A program made the position numbers and the translations under genes. Source: Neoceratodus forsteri (Eukaryota; Chordata; Ceratodontiformes; Ceratodontidae). From it: 64,000 nt of DNA. The DNA lies in the NCBI GenBank assembly GCA_016271365.2, contig CM028131.1:171000501-171064500 (forward strand), given 5' to 3'. Below are positions 32,132 to 44,869 of this stretch, one piece after another. The notes beneath the pieces are model-generated. The model saw only the letters and a program-made list of their open reading frames with translations, did not search any database and had not been told where the DNA came from. Numbering within the stretch: the stretch's first letter is position 1; each line of letters begins with the position of its first letter.

Positions 32132-34787
32132 TACACAGAAACATAGAAGTTGATGGCAGACAAGGACTGCAAGGCCCATCCAGTCTGCCCATTTCTTTTT
32201 CTGCCTTATAAATGTGCCATCGTCCTTTGCTCTGTCAATGGCCTATCTAGTCATACTCATCTGTATTGCTCCCTTATGCCTATCCCATGCCTGTTTGAAG
32301 CCCTGCACTGTATTCATATCCACCACTTCCTGAGGTAGGCCATTCCATGCATCCACCACCCTTTCTGTGGAAAAGAACTTCCTCACATTACACCTTAATT
32401 AGCCTCCCTCTAATCTCATGCCCTCTTGTCCTACTATTTTTCTTATATTGAAACATGTTAGACTCTTTCACCTTGTTAATGCCCTTAAGGTGTTTGAATG
32501 TTTTGATCATATCACCCCTCTCCCTCCTTTGCTCTAGGATATACATATTGAGCTCCATTAATCTGTCCACATATGTTTTCTGGTGAGGTCCCTGCACCAT
32601 TTTGGTTGCCCTTCTCTGGACTGCCTCAGTTTGGTTAATGACCTTGTAAAGGTGTGTCCTCCAATACTGCATGCAGTACTTCAGATGGGGCCTAACCAGT
32701 GTCTTGTAAAGAGGGATTATTATCTCCCTCTTATGACTTGTGATACCCCTACTAATATACCCCAACATCTCCCTAGCCTTACCTACTGCTTTAGTGGTCT
32801 GCTTGTATGATTTCAGGTCATCTGTGATGATGATGCCCAAGTCTATTTCTTCCCTTGTGACTGCCAGCAACTCCCCTCCCAGCCTTTAGGTGGCTTTAGG
32901 GTTTCTCTTCCCTATGTGTATGATCTTGCACTTCTTTGCATTAAACCCCAGTTGCCACTCTTCCGACCATTTTGCCAGTTTATCCAGATGTCTTCTCATT
33001 CTGACCACCCCATCTGGATCATCTACTCTGTTGCAGATCTTGGTGTCATCTGCAAACAGACAAACCTTACCCTCCAGTCCATCTGCAATGTCACTGATGA
33101 AGATATTGAAGAGGACTGGCCCCAGGACTGATCCCTGAGGTACCCCACTTGTGACTAGCATCTCTTCTGACTGTATACCATTTACCACCACTCTCTGTTT
33201 TCTGCCTGTCAACCAGTTTGCCACCCAGTTGACCAACTTCTGACCCAGCCTGATCCTACCCAGCTTATTAATCAATCTTCTATGTGGAACAGTATCAAAA
33301 GCTTTGCTGAAGTCAAGATAGGTGACATCAACTTTTCCCCCTTGGTCCACCACTCTGGTTACCCAGTCAAAGAAATCTATCAGATTAGTTTGACAGGATC
33401 TTCCTGTTGTAAACCCATGCTGTCTTGGATCCTGTGCTCCTATGGATTCCAGGTGTCGCACTGTCTTTTCCTTAAGGGGTGCCTTCATATTCTTGACCAC
33501 TACTGAGGTAAGACTGACTGGTCTGTAGTTCCCTGCCTCCTCCCTGCGACCACTCTTGTGGAGCGGGATCACATGAGCCCTTCTCCAGTCTTCTGGGACC
33601 TCTCCTGTGTTCAGAGACCTCACTAAACAGTTCTGATAATGGCGCTGCTAGTTCCACCCTTAGCTTCTATAGTACCCTGGGATGTATACCATCAGGCTCC
33701 ATTGCCTTGTCCACCCTGAGCTTAGCGAGATCTTGTAGGACCCTTTCTTTTGTGAAGGGACCAGTGCACACTTCCCTCCCCCGTGTCCATGGTGCTGAGC
33801 TGTGGGCCCTGCCCTACTTTCTCTTCAGTAAATACTGAGCAGAAGTATCTATTTAGGATAGATGCTTTTACATGGTCCTCCTCCTCACATGCCCCCCTTA
33901 TCCCCTTTGATTTTAGCAATACCCCCTCTGGACTTTCTCCTTTCACTAACGTATCTATAGAAAGTCTTGTCACCTTCTTTTACTGTTTGTGCCAGTGTTT
34001 CCTCGGTTTGGGCCTTTGTCTGCCTTACTGCCTTCCCTGCTTCCAGTAGGAAAGTTTTGTATGCCTCCCTGTCTTCATCCCGCTGCGTTCCCTTATATTT
34101 CCTGAAGACCAGCCTTTTGGTTCTGACCTTTTCTATTACTGTTTTTGAAAACCAAAATGGTTTCCTTCTTCTTTTCCACTTGCTTTTCTCTTTAACATAA
34201 TGGGATGTTGCTTCAAGTATTGCATCCTTAATACTTGCCCACTTTGCCTGTACCTCCTCACCTGTATTTCTTCTTTTGTCAGGGCTAGCTTAACCCTGTT
34301 GGCCATCTTATCAAAGTCAGCTCCTCTGAAGTCCCATATTTTTGCCTTGGAATGGGATGATTTAGTTCTAGTGGCCCAATTGAACCATGCCATGTAATGG
34401 TCAGTGGTACCCAGGTGACCTTCTACCTGGAGATCTGTGATCCTTTCCCTGTTTGTTAGTACTAGATCTAGGATAGCCCTGTCTCTTGTGGGTTGTTGTA
34501 CCAGCTGTTTGAGTCCCTCCCCCTGCAGAGAATCCACTATGCATCTAGTTCTGGCAGATGTTCCTGCGGGTATTGATCAATCTGTATCTGGCATGTTGAA
34601 GTCTCCCATTATTAGAACCTCCCCCTTAGCTGTCATATTTTGTATTTCTTCTAACAGTAATGTGTCTATGTTCTCCCTCTGGTTTGGAGGCATGTAGACA
34701 ACCGCAGTTCATATGACTGTCACATTTCATGTTTCCCGGGTGACCCACAGTTCTTCTGGCTCCTTATGTGTATTTTGTTTTTATGTT
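32132..34787 (-). mobile_element. CR1 LINE, endonuclease to 3' end
   Basis: The 3' end is at about 32135 (CAGAAACATAGAAG). Upstream on the minus strand are the C-terminal region (32388-32870), the RT (32886-33657), the linker (33722-34200) and the endonuclease, with MGDFNMPDTD, LKQLVQQPTRDRAILDL, LGTTDHYMAWF and the EPEELWV/VVYMPPNQ blocks up to about 34760. It is a different subfamily from the 27-kb copy, judged by its 3' tail. At 34788 it meets the L2-like LINE. Confidence 0.88.
32886..33657 (-). pseudogene. CR1 reverse transcriptase, 245-codon open segment
   Basis: The minus-strand frame contains [83 protein letters not shown] and the catalytic FADDTKICN, followed by [11 protein letters not shown]. 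All RT palm motifs are intact within one open segment, the longest such stretch in this region. It lacks an intact N-terminus because frames change upstream of 33623. Confidence 0.9.
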
Positions 34788-34794
34788 AATATGT

Positions 34795-35960
34795 CAAATC
34801 TGCTCTACGAAGCACAGCATGGTTTCAGGAAGAATCATAGCACTACGACAGCGCTAGCCAAACTCACCTCAGTTACACTCTCAAAGATGGACGAGGGTCA
34901 GCTAACAGGTGCTGTCTTCATTAATCTTACCAAGGCTTTCAACCTCGTGGATCACCCCCTGCTCCTGTCCACCCTTCAATCAATTTTGGCTTCTCATCTC
35001 CTGTTACTAACTGGTTCAGGAGCTACTTAGCAGATAGGACTCACGTTGTTAAACTCAATTCTGCAATCTCTGGCAGCACCACAATCAATATTGGCGTACC
35101 ACAAGGCTCAATACTGGGCCCTCTTCTGTTTTCCCTATTCATAAACAACCTACCAAGCACAATCTCATCCTGCTCCTCTCTTCTCTACGCTGATGACCTG
35201 GTCTTCTATGCCAGCTCGGATAATATTGACCACCTAAACGTGTCTCTGACCACTGCTTTCAACATTGTACAAAACTGGCTAAGCTCCCATTGACTTGTCC
35301 TGAACTCAAGCAAAACTAAAGCTATGCTACTGGACACCGCCCAGAAACTTAGATCCTGCACCTCCTCCTTAAAAATACTGGACCTGGATGGGACCTCTCT
35401 TGAGGTTGTCACCACATTTCGCTATCTTGGTATCCTACTTGACCAATCTCTGGACCTTAACCTACACATTCAAGCAACCTGTAAAGCTGTGAACTGTAAG
35501 CTGGGGGCTGCCTACAGAACCAGCTATATGCTTACACCTTCAGCCAAGCTGGCCATTGCCAGAGGGATCCTTACCAGCCCTCACTACTGCGCTTCCCATC
35601 CTGACTATTGCACATAAACAGCCTTGCAAAAATGGGATGTCACCTACAACAACGTATGCCGGTATGCTTCAAAGGCCCCGCGGCTCAAACATCATTGTCA
35701 ACTGTAAAGTGACCTTGGCTGGCTCTCTCCCACTGCCACCAGGCTATACTATCTTGGCTGTTTATGTGACTCTATTATCAGATTAAACAAACCTGCATCA
35801 CTAGCTGAGCTACTTCATCCCGCTTCCTCTACTCGTGAACTGAGATCATCTGATAAATCTCTCTTGAGAGTCCCCCGTTGTCGCACCTCCAAAGGGACTG
35901 GTGCATTCGGGCATGCTGCCCCCCAGATGTGGAACATGCTGCCACTGGATCTAAGACATA
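34795..35960 (+). pseudogene. L2-like reverse transcriptase and C-terminus
   Basis: Blocks in order: QHGFRKNHSTTTAL, FINLTKAFNLVDHPLL, GVPQGSILGPLLFSLF, the catalytic YADDLVFYAS, LNSSKTKAMLL, TFRYLGILLDQSLDL, and a late MLPLD / FFKRGLHNYL tail. The YADD box is intact, unlike the FADD of the CR1 copies. A TGA at about 35292 and frame changes break the frame. N-terminal RT and endonuclease are absent through 5' truncation. Confidence 0.85.
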
Positions 35961-36485
35961 CCTCGTCGCACTACTTCTTCAAGCGAGGGCTACACAACTA
36001 CCTAGCTACCTCTGACCAATGTGCCTGTTACGACCCTACCTAATAGTACCTACGAAAGCCTGTCCTACCTTCCCCCATTCCCTGCCTTATCAGCCTCCCC
36101 CCCTTACGCTGGCTCGTCCTCTTCCTAATGCTTCCTCTTCCCTGCCAGTTTTCATATCTTATCTATCCGCTGATATCTTATATTTCCCTGTGTTCCCCTA
36201 ATCAAAACTGCTCGGTTTGTAGCCTACTGCTGTATACAAGCTGTGTTATATGAAATAAGCCCTTACTGCTATGCCTTTATTTCATGCTGTGTAATGTCTG
36301 AATCTTTGCCTTTTGCTCTAAACATTGTTGTTTTAACATTTGCTGTTTTTAACTTGTACTGGACCTCACGGTTTTCGACAGCAGGACAGAATATTGTGAA
36401 TTGGGTACTGGTACAACCAGGGTCGTAGCCTCTCTCCCGCCCTCCCAGCGATGTACTCCCCTGGGTTTGATCGGGATTGCTTGCC

Positions 36486-37250
36486 ACGTTCATGTCTGGC
36501 TACGGATCCATGAGCCAGGCTCTGCTCCCCTATTTTTACAGCCGCCAAAACAGTGAGAATGCCAATAATTCCCTTAAAACCCTGACTTCGCGCTGCTCTC
36601 ATGCCCAGCAACGGATCCATAAGCCCTGGCGACTTATCCCTAATTTCAGCTGCCCAAGCTGTCAGATTGCTGCAAACCCCTCCGAAACCCGACAGCGCCG
36701 CTCCCATGCCCAGCAACAGAACCATGAGCCCGGGCACTTATCCATACTTCGGCCGCCCGGAAGCGATGGGCTGCCGTAAAACCCTCTGAATCCCGTCAAT
36801 TTGGCTCTCAAGCCAGGGAGGCGGAACCATGAGCCCGGCTACTTATCCCTGCTTTCAGTCACTAAAGCCGTAAGTCTTTACCAATTAAACCTCTAACCCC
36901 TGACAACACGCCGCTCCCTTACCCGTCATTGGGACCATGTGGCCAGCTGCTTGTCTCTGCTTCCACCCGCCAAAGCCGTAAATTTTGCCGAGTCACCACC
37001 CACGTAAAGCCATTAGTCGCCTCGCACCGTGGCCCTGACAGAGCGCTCTTTCGCATGCCCGACAGCGGAACCATGAGACCGGCTGCTTGTCCCTACCTCC
37101 TACCGCGAAAGCCATAAATTACCGCTACAGCCCAGACATGGACTAACCAGGATAGTCTCAGGGGCCACCAGTAGGTCTGCTTACAGAGGCTGCCTGCTGC
37201 ATTTCATGCCCAGGTAGTAGTACCATGAGCCCGGCTGCATGGTAGTACCC
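36486..37250. repeat. GC- and CpG-rich tandem array, unit about 106 bp
   Basis: The landmark CATGCCCAGCAACGGATCC / ACCATGAGCCCGGC recurs near 36486, 36594, 36700, 36803, 36912, 37045 and 37199, with spacings of 103-109 bp that lengthen at the end. The units contain more CpG than the surroundings. The array lies in the 3' region of the L2-like element and interrupts what otherwise looks like its untranslated sequence, so it may be an insertion or a captured satellite. Confidence 0.75.
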
Positions 37251-37849
37251 TGAGCCGCCTAAGCCGTAAGCCGTAAGCCGTTTCTGTGCTCTGAGCTGCT
37301 AATAGCAGTTCTCTCGGCGTGGTCCTAGCTTGCTCTTTTCGGATCCTCAGGCCTCTTCCTCCACTCCATCCCCCCAACCCCGCTTCCTTATACTACGTCT
37401 GCCTGGGACCAATGAATAGCTCTGTCCATGGACCAGTACCCATTTTAGCCTTTTGCCTGCTATAAGCTATTTCAGAATAATGTTTTATTCATTGTACTTT
37501 GACTAGTGTCTACATTGTTATCCTAGCCTCATATCATTGCTCCTCTGTCTTTACAATTGTACTGTTTATGTATTCACCCTCAGTATGTTTTTTGTCTTGT
37601 ACTCTCCCGGGTCATGCCTGAAAATAGTCACCTGTTGGCTAGTGCACTTACCCGGTAAACAAAAACTAAATAAAAATAAAAAAAATAAATAAATATGTTG
37701 ATTCATATCCATTCATATTTGTTTGTTTGTTTATATATTTATTAGAATTACTGAATGGGACTTCCTGCTGCTAATGAAACATGACTAGAACTTAGATGAA
37801 GAGTGCTGAACATATGCAAATTGCAGACCAGAACAATGAAATCATGTAT

Positions 37850-38080
37850 TCCCCGCTGGACGCAAGGGCCATTCTCGGCTGCCCTCCCTGAAGCTGTGTT
37901 GCCCGCCACCCTTATTACAGCCAGCTTCCCCGCTGGTCATGAGAGCCATTCTTGACTGCCTTCCCTGAAGTTGCATTGCCCGCCACTCTCATTACAGCCA
38001 GCTTCTGCGCTGGTCGTGAGGGCCATTCTTCGCTGCCCTCCCTGAAGCTGCATTGCCCGCCACTCTAATTGCAGCCAGAT
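37850..38080. repeat. 77-bp tandem array, three copies
   Basis: CCCGCTGG...GGCCATTCT, then GCTGCCCTCCCTGAAGC, TTGCCCGCCAC and ATTACAGCCAG recurs at about 37852, 37929 and 38006, giving a 77-bp period. Divergence is low to moderate. It resembles promoter monomers of retroelements in being GC-rich, tandem and followed by unique sequence. Confidence 0.8.
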
Positions 38081-38682
38081 ATGGTGATTCTTTAACCGCG
38101 CAGTGCGAGTACACTTTAGGTATCATTTTGAAACTTGGACTGTTCCGTGTGAGCCTGCTAACAGCTACCCAAGCAGCTGAGGATTTTCCATCAGCGCAGC
38201 ACTACAGACTGTTTTTTAAGTTTAACTTTAACTGCAAATGTCTGCATTTATTCACTTTTCGAGGGAACTTTAAGAACTGTGCTGTGGGAGTGCTTTTAAT
38301 CAGAGCAGTGCTCTAAGTAAATTTGTGCAGTTATACTGATTGCTTCTAGCTTGTTTTAACCTCTTAAGTCTGCATTTATTTGTTTAAAAAATTTTACATA
38401 GTGTTTGTTAATTTATTTAATTGGTAACATTTGCAGGACTGAGCTTTTAATACAACTAGACACAAACAAATTGAGCATTTCCTGCTGTCGCTTGAATTAA
38501 TTTTAACATGAAAAGTTAGAGGATTTAATTTTAACATAACAAGTTAGAGGATTTAGCTGTAAGCCACGAGCAGTGACATTTTAGCCCTAAGGAAGAACAA
38601 TTGATTTTTTGCCAGCATTCTCACTGTCCCTGCCCCCAAGCTTCAGGTATTAATTCCCTTACCCTGCTCTTTCTGTTGCAGC

Positions 38683-38880
38683 TTCCCCGCTGGTCACTAG
38701 GGCCATTCTCGGGCTGCCCTCCATGAAGCTCCATTGCCCGCCACCCTCATTACAGCCAGGTACGGAGATTCTTGAACTGCACACTGTGAGTACCACTTTA
38801 GACACCATTTTCAAACTTGGACTACTCCATGTGAGCCTGCTAACAGCTACACTGAGGTCTTGTAAGTGGCTGAGGTGTGT
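38683..38880. repeat. Fourth copy of the 77-bp unit with shared downstream sequence
   Basis: One unit at 38683-38760 is followed by sequence (GAGATTCTTGAACTGCAC, then GTGAGCCTGCTAACAGC) that also follows the third unit at 38085-38170. The region is thus a direct repeat displaced by about 680 bp. The rest of 38081-39440 shows no gene. A short direct repeat, CTTTATTAAATTTATAAC, occurs at about 39152 and 39212. Confidence 0.75.
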
Positions 38881-39444
38881 ACGGTCGTTCGGTCCCTGGA
38901 CATATTGTCACAGTCAAAATGACGCCATTAAAACGCCGTGCCAACAAAAGGGCGCCATTCACAAAGTTGCTGCACTACACAGGTTGCAAGTATATATTGC
39001 CACACAAACTAAGTTGTCAGTAGACAAAACGTCATTCTTGTTACCTACAAGTTCCTACTCCCCTCACTGACAATGTGACAGTGTGACAGTGTTACACTTC
39101 CTGTGGTCAACCACAATAATTGTAACCAAAGTTTTTAGGATTAATTCAGCTTTATTAAATTTATAACAAGGTAGTTTGAATGTGCAAAACATAGTCTGAT
39201 CTATTCAGCAGTCTTTATTAAATTTATAACAAGGTGCGAGACATAGTTGTATTGTGCTATGATAAAAAATGTGCAAAAAAGGCATTTAATGTGCAAAACA
39301 TAAGTGCAAGAGTTATTTAAATTCCATTAATTAAAAGGCATGCAAAATGTGCAAAATGTACAGTGCTTAACTCTATTTTAAAACATTCTAGACAACATTT
39401 ATTTCAATTACTGTGGCTACCTCCAATATGTATTGCTTGGGGCT

Positions 39445-39870
39445 TCAAGAAGCAAAATCAGTGCAGATCCATTTAAACACTTTGTTGACCCGTATATATT
39501 TAGCATGCTTTCTTGGTGGTTGCTGACCGAGATTTTTCTGTCGCCTTTGCAATGCTACTGTGTTCTGCTCTTGCCTTAATTTCCTCACTAGGCGAGCACA
39601 GATAGGGTGGCTGATAGATACGGTCCTAGAAAATGCCCTGTGCCAGGCTTTAAGTGCATTGTTGCTTCCTGGCAAATTATTTATTACTCGGGCATACTGA
39701 TTCCAAAACATGATGGGGATCCTCGGCTGTAGCCTTTTTTCATGGTTCCTTGTCAATCACCCATTGTAATTGTCCTTGAAGTAATCCATCAGACATTCGA
39801 GATCTTCAAACTCAGGGTCCTCCTGAAACATTTAATAGCACCTTTCCATGCCGTCAACTGGTTATCTAGT
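39445..39870 (-). pseudogene. Mutator-like (MULE/FLYWCH-type) transposase C-terminal remnant
   Basis: The minus strand encodes a 103-codon open segment with IPIMFWNQYARVINNLPG, SNNALKAWHRAFSRTV and SHPICARLVRKLRQEQ, preceded in the same frame, after one stop, by EFEDLECLMDYFKDNYNG. The pattern WNQY..V...LP..NN..E.WH..F....HP......L..EQ is the conserved C-terminal part of MULE-type transposase proteins often associated with FLYWCH fingers. No DDE core or finger is visible nearby, so only the tail survives. Confidence 0.65.
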
Positions 39871-40899
39871 GCGAGCTTCTGCTTGCCCTTCTGTGTTGGT
39901 ACATACTCCATCGCAAACGAAATGAAATGCTGTGGGATCGTAGGCTTAAGTAGCTATATGCTAGTGCTGCTAAATACAGGTGCTTTCCAGTTTTATGCAG
40001 TTTTATGACACACTATAAGAAATGCTGATTCCTACCACCAGAGGTCAGAAGAGGAACTGGGGAAATGAGGAAGATCTGTTTTGTGGCACTACCAAACAGC
40101 AATCAAACAAAGGAGAAGCAGGTAAGAAAATACAATGCACTGCCACTGATCACTTGTAAATATTGTCGCCATATGTCAGCAGACAGAATGTTGAGGGTAT
40201 CTGGTTGTGGTGGCTGCATTGTGCCTGCTACTTATTGTAACAGTGACAAGATGAAATTTCGATGACATCAGTGCTACAGTTTGACTGCGACTAATTAAAC
40301 CACAATAAAGCGACCATATGCCGGCTGAGGATTCCCTGCTGATGCTAACACATCGGCTGCCCCTCCACCCCCACCACCACCCTTGGTGAGCTTGTTAATT
40401 TATAGTGAGTCTCACGTGACGAAAAAAAAACATCAGGTCATTTCTCCATTGGCAGGTTATCCAGGCCTGCCACTAGTGGCCACTGTAAGCAATATTCTTT
40501 CTATACCACCTTCTAGCAGTTTAAGCATGCTGCCTCTCTGTTTTCTGGTAGTCACCTTTCTTGCACCCCTTGCATCCCTTCCTCCTTCCTCCTACCCAGA
40601 AACACTGACACCTGCTTCAAAAATCAACTTCCTGGAGCTTTCCCACACCTCTCTTCTACCTCTGTTGCTTGATTGCCACTCTCAGGCCCCAGTTTCACTC
40701 TACTGATTGGTTCAAATATTCTACCACCCTCTTTTCATGCTGCACTGTTGGCTCTGAAATTCCCAGCCATGAACACCTCTGAGCTTCACTATCAACCTCC
40801 AGCCTCACATCGTAAACTTCTGCAGGCCATACATAATCTCAAGCTGCTACTGACACTACTATTGTACTCCTACAGACAGGGGATGCTGAGCCAAACCCT
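39871..40899. other. Stretch without a recognised gene
   Basis: No recognisable motif. The segment from about 40490 may be the 5' untranslated region of the L2-like LINE whose endonuclease becomes legible after 40900. Confidence 0.45.
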
Positions 40900-41667
40900 A
40901 TGCTAATTACATGGCATGGATTAAACTCTTCCACCACTTTCCAGTTACCCCGGGGTTTAAAAATTGCTCACCTAAATATATGCAGCTTCCCACATAAGCT
41001 AACCTTGTTACAACACAATGTCCTAGCTCTAAGACAGGATGTTATGATTATCTCCAAAACCTGGCTTAAGCCGCATCACCCCGACGCTGAATTATTAATT
41101 CCAGGATACACTATCCTTCGCCATGACTGACCAGGAACTGAAAGAGTTGGAGGCATTGCCATGTATATCTCCTCATCGCTACAGTTCTCCTTTGCGCACT
41201 CAGACCATTAAAGCATTATTAATAAAAATTGCTCCCCCACACTTAGCCCCTATATTTATAGCCACGTTCTAACTGCTCCCCCCGACTCACCCTCATCCTC
41301 TATCCTTGATCACCTTACTGCCCTAAAATCTCACGCATCCGGGGTAACATTTACATTTTAGGTGATTTTAATTTGAACTGACTTTTCAATAGCAGCTCTA
41401 AGTTTCACAATCAAGTGGGCACTTTAAACATATCCCAACAGATTACAGAACCCACCCACCTGAACACTAGATCCCTGAACCACTCCGTTCTTGATTGGGC
41501 CCTTACCTCTCACCCCCATTGTATAACTGCATCCGACCTGTTGCCAGACTACCTTAGCGATCACCACATGATATACCTGGTAAGAAAAATATGCAGACCT
41601 AAGGCGCCCCCCCAGAGTAATACTTACCAGGTCCTTTAATTCCCTGGACCTTGTCTCACGCTTATAT
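40900..41667 (+). mobile_element. L2-like LINE, left part: endonuclease
   Basis: The plus strand encodes the endonuclease start LKIAHLNICSFPHKLTLL, DVMIISKTWLKPHHPDAE, then after a stop GIAMYISSSL, and later LDWALTSHPHCI with SDHHMIYLVRK, the SDH catalytic signature. The frame stops at 41667, where a CR1 begins, and resumes at 47372. ATAT borders both sides. The join restores RLY/DLANTDWSF in frame. Confidence 0.82.
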
Positions 41668-41714
41668 ACTAACATACTAACATACTATTTGCCAGCATAT
41701 TAGGCCTTCACGGT

Positions 41715-44700
41715 CTACTCGAGTCTGTCGAACCTTAGATCCTTAGTTGGGTGCCGAGGCCCTCCCACCCCTTGTGTTCCAGAAACCCTATCATCCATCC
41801 CCACCCACCCGGGACAGGCTATCATCTGATACATCCACTTTCTGTGTCTGTCCCACCTTCTCTTGAAGCCCTCCGTGGATCTCTGAACCAGCTCGCCAGG
41901 CAGTGCATTCCAAGGGTCCACCACCTCTCAGTGAAAAACCCTCCTCTTTTCCCCTTCACCCTTCCACCTTCCAACTTCAAACCATGCCCTCTGGTGATAC
42001 CTCCTGCTTTAGTCTAAAGATCCCTCCATGTTTACCTATTTATTCCCTTGAGGGTACTTGAAGACCTCAATCATGTCCCCATGTCTCTCCTCTCCTCCAA
42101 TGAAAACAGGCAGAGCTCCTCAAGTCTGTCCTCATCGTCAAATCCCGTAGCCCTCATTATCATCTTAGTTGCCCTCCTCTGTACCCTCTCCAGGAGCTGT
42201 ATGTCCCTCTTCAAGTGTGGTCTCAGTACTGTACAAGTATTCAAGGTATGGTCTAACCAGTCCATTGTACAGCCGCAGAATCACTTCCTTGCTCCTAGAG
42301 GTGATCCCTCTCGATGCATCCCAACATCCTGTTTGCCTTGCTAGCCATCTCCTGCACTGCTCAGAGTTATTCTACATGCATCCACCATGACCCCTAGGTC
42401 TTTCTCCTATTGAGGCCTCCAGCTACTCCTCCCAGGGTGTAATTTGTGTTTAGAGTTTCTCACCAAGATGCAACACCTTGCACTTGGTGATATTGAATTT
42501 AATTTTCATGTGTGAGCCCAGCTTTCCAGGGTGTCCAGGTCCCCTTGCAGGGCCAACCACCCCTCTTCTCCCTCAGCTACTGCTCCCATCTTGGAGTCAT
42601 CCGCGAAGAGACTCATTTCACACCCTATACCCTCCCTGATGTCTGATATGTATGCATTAAACAGGATCGGACCCAGGACCGAGCCCTGTGGTACCCCACT
42701 ACCAACCTCTCTAGGGTTCGAGAGCTCCCCACAGACCACTACTCTCTGGGTGCATCCAGCTAGCCAGTTTTCGATCCATCTGACCATCAAAGGGTCTACT
42801 CTTAACCCCATCAGTTTCTCCACCAGACCATTGTGGGGGACAGAGTCAAACGCCTTGCTGAAGTCCAAGAATAATACATCCACAGGCTTTCCCCTGTCCA
42901 GTTCTGATGTTACCCATTTGTAGAACTCCACAAGGTTGGTTTGACATGATCTACCTGGCACAAACCCATGTTGCCGACTATCCAGACCTCCCACCTCCTC
43001 CAAGTACACCCCCAATCATTCCTTTAGTATACTCTCCATTAATTTTCCCACCACCGAGGTCAAACTGATGGGTCTATAGTTACCTGGTACTTCCCTCGAC
43101 CCCCTTTATGGATTGGCACCACATGTGCCTCTCGCCAATCCCTAGGTACCCTCCCTGTCTCAAGTGACCTGTTGAAGAGCTCCGCCAGGGGTGCAGCCAG
43201 TATGTCCGCCAGTTCCCATAGTACTCTCGGATGAATGCCATCCGGCCCAGGAGATTTGTCTATCTTTAGGGCCTTGAGGGCTAACCACACCCTTTTGGTG
43301 GAGATAGCATCATCCGTTCCCTCCACCTTACTGGCCTTTTTATCCTTATCCAGATGTGACACCCCTGGGGTACCGCTCCCTCCCTCTTGCTCCATTTCTT
43401 TTGCTCCCCTGATCCCACTCACTGTCGCTTCTATCCCCTTCGTGCCTTGCTTTGTAGATATCCCATCCCCCTCCCTAGTGAACACAGAGGCAAAGTACTC
43501 GTTAAATACCTCTGCCTGGTCCCTTGCCTCTTCCAACCACCCTCCTTCTGATCTCAATCTGCTGAGATGGCTCTTAGTTTTTCTCCACTCCCCAATGTAC
43601 CGGAAGAACCCCTTTTCCCCTCCATGTATCTGCTGTGCCAGCCGCTGCTCTTTACTGGACTTTGCTCCACTCACCACATGGGTGACTTTTCTAGATGCAA
43701 GATGGTACATTTCCTTATCCCTATCCCCTTTTGTTGTTTTATATTTTTTGTAGGCCACCTTCTTTTCTCTGACTGCTACCTGTACCTCACTGGACCACCA
43801 GCATGGTTTATGTGACCTTGCTCCCTTACGTTTCAACTTAGCGCAGATCCTGACTGCCTCATGAAGTCCCCGTTTTATGACTTCCCATCTCCTTTCCACA
43901 CTTGTCATTGATGTAATCCTCTTCAAGTGATCCTTGAGAATATTTCCCATGCCCACAAAGTCTGCCCCTGAGTCCACTGCCAGTGTCCTAGATCTCCCCT
44001 CCCCCCATGCTTATTTGAAACCAGACAGTATTGTGGTCGCTCCCAGTCAGGGGTCCTGTACAACCAGGTCCCTTACCAGATCCCCATCTGCCAGAACCAT
44101 GTCCAGGACATGCCCCTCCCTTGTGGGCTCCATCACATGCTGTGGTAAGAACACATCCTGGAAGCCGTCCAGCAGCCTCTACTCCTTGGCCACCTTAGAG
44201 GACATGGTTCCCCAGTTTGTACCTGGCATATTAAGGTCCCTCATCAACACCACTCCTTCCCCTTTTGGTCCACACTGGGCAATGATGTTGTCCAGCAAAC
44301 CATCCTCTAGAACATCACTCATCCCGGGGGGCCTATACACACCCAGCTTGACCTTATCTCTTGCTGGGGATGTGGGTGACCCATAAGACCTCCACGTTTC
44401 CTCTGCCTCTTCTACCCTAGCAATTTCTATGTCATCTCTAACGAACATAGCCACTCCACCCCCTCTGCCCTCCTTTCTATCCTTCCTAAGCATAGTGTAC
44501 CCCCGCACGTTTAGGTCCCAGTCATGGTTTTTGTTGGCCCACGTCTCCGTGACCACCGCCACATCCACCACCCCCCCATCGAACAGATGGCCTGGAACTC
44601 TGGCAACTTGTTTCCCAAGCTCCTGGCATTTACTAACACCAACCCCCACCCCTTATCCCTGATCCTCTTTGTCGAACCCCATCCAGATTCCTTATACTTC

Positions 44701-44735
44701 CATCCTCCCTCTGCTCCTCCTGAAACCTCCACCCC
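41715..44735 (-). pseudogene. CR1 ORF2: endonuclease and reverse transcriptase
   Basis: Order on the minus strand: endonuclease start LVLVNARSLGNKLPEF, VAVVTETWANKNHDWDL, GVYRPPGM and RDLNMPGTNWG; the linker and pre-RT segment as a 305-codon open stretch (43060-43977) ending IDKSPGPDGIHPRVL; then FLDFSKAFDSVPHNGLVEK, GVPQGSVLGPILFN, a FADDSK box, and a C-terminal WNALPGELVQRS. Lesions seen are a one-base frameshift near 43103, a TGA near 43018 and a two-base gain in CACACA near 42512. Product length would be near 1000 residues if intact, normal for CR1. Confidence 0.9.
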
Positions 44736-44869
44736 AGTCTGTTTCCCTCCCTCCCTTGGGCTTGAAGGCTACTCCCCTCATCTGGAGGAGAGGGCTTCTG
44801 GTCAGCCCCTCCCTTATCCCTCCCCCTCACAAGTTTAAACCCCACCTTTCTTGAATGCAGTCAGCCATC

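Larger units (their letters stand above)
34795..37691 (+). mobile_element. L2-like LINE with a long 3' region
   Basis: The element starts abruptly in the RT (AQHGFRKNHSTTTALAKL) and ends at an A-rich tail, AACTAAATAAAAATAAA, near 37670-37691. AATATGT flanks both sides (34788-34794 and 37692-37698), a candidate 7-bp target duplication, although the right copy overlaps an AT-rich tail. The 3' end TGCACTTACCCGGTAAACAAA resembles the tail of the SINE at 21958-22147. The 3' region contains the GC-rich array at 36486-37250. Confidence 0.8.
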
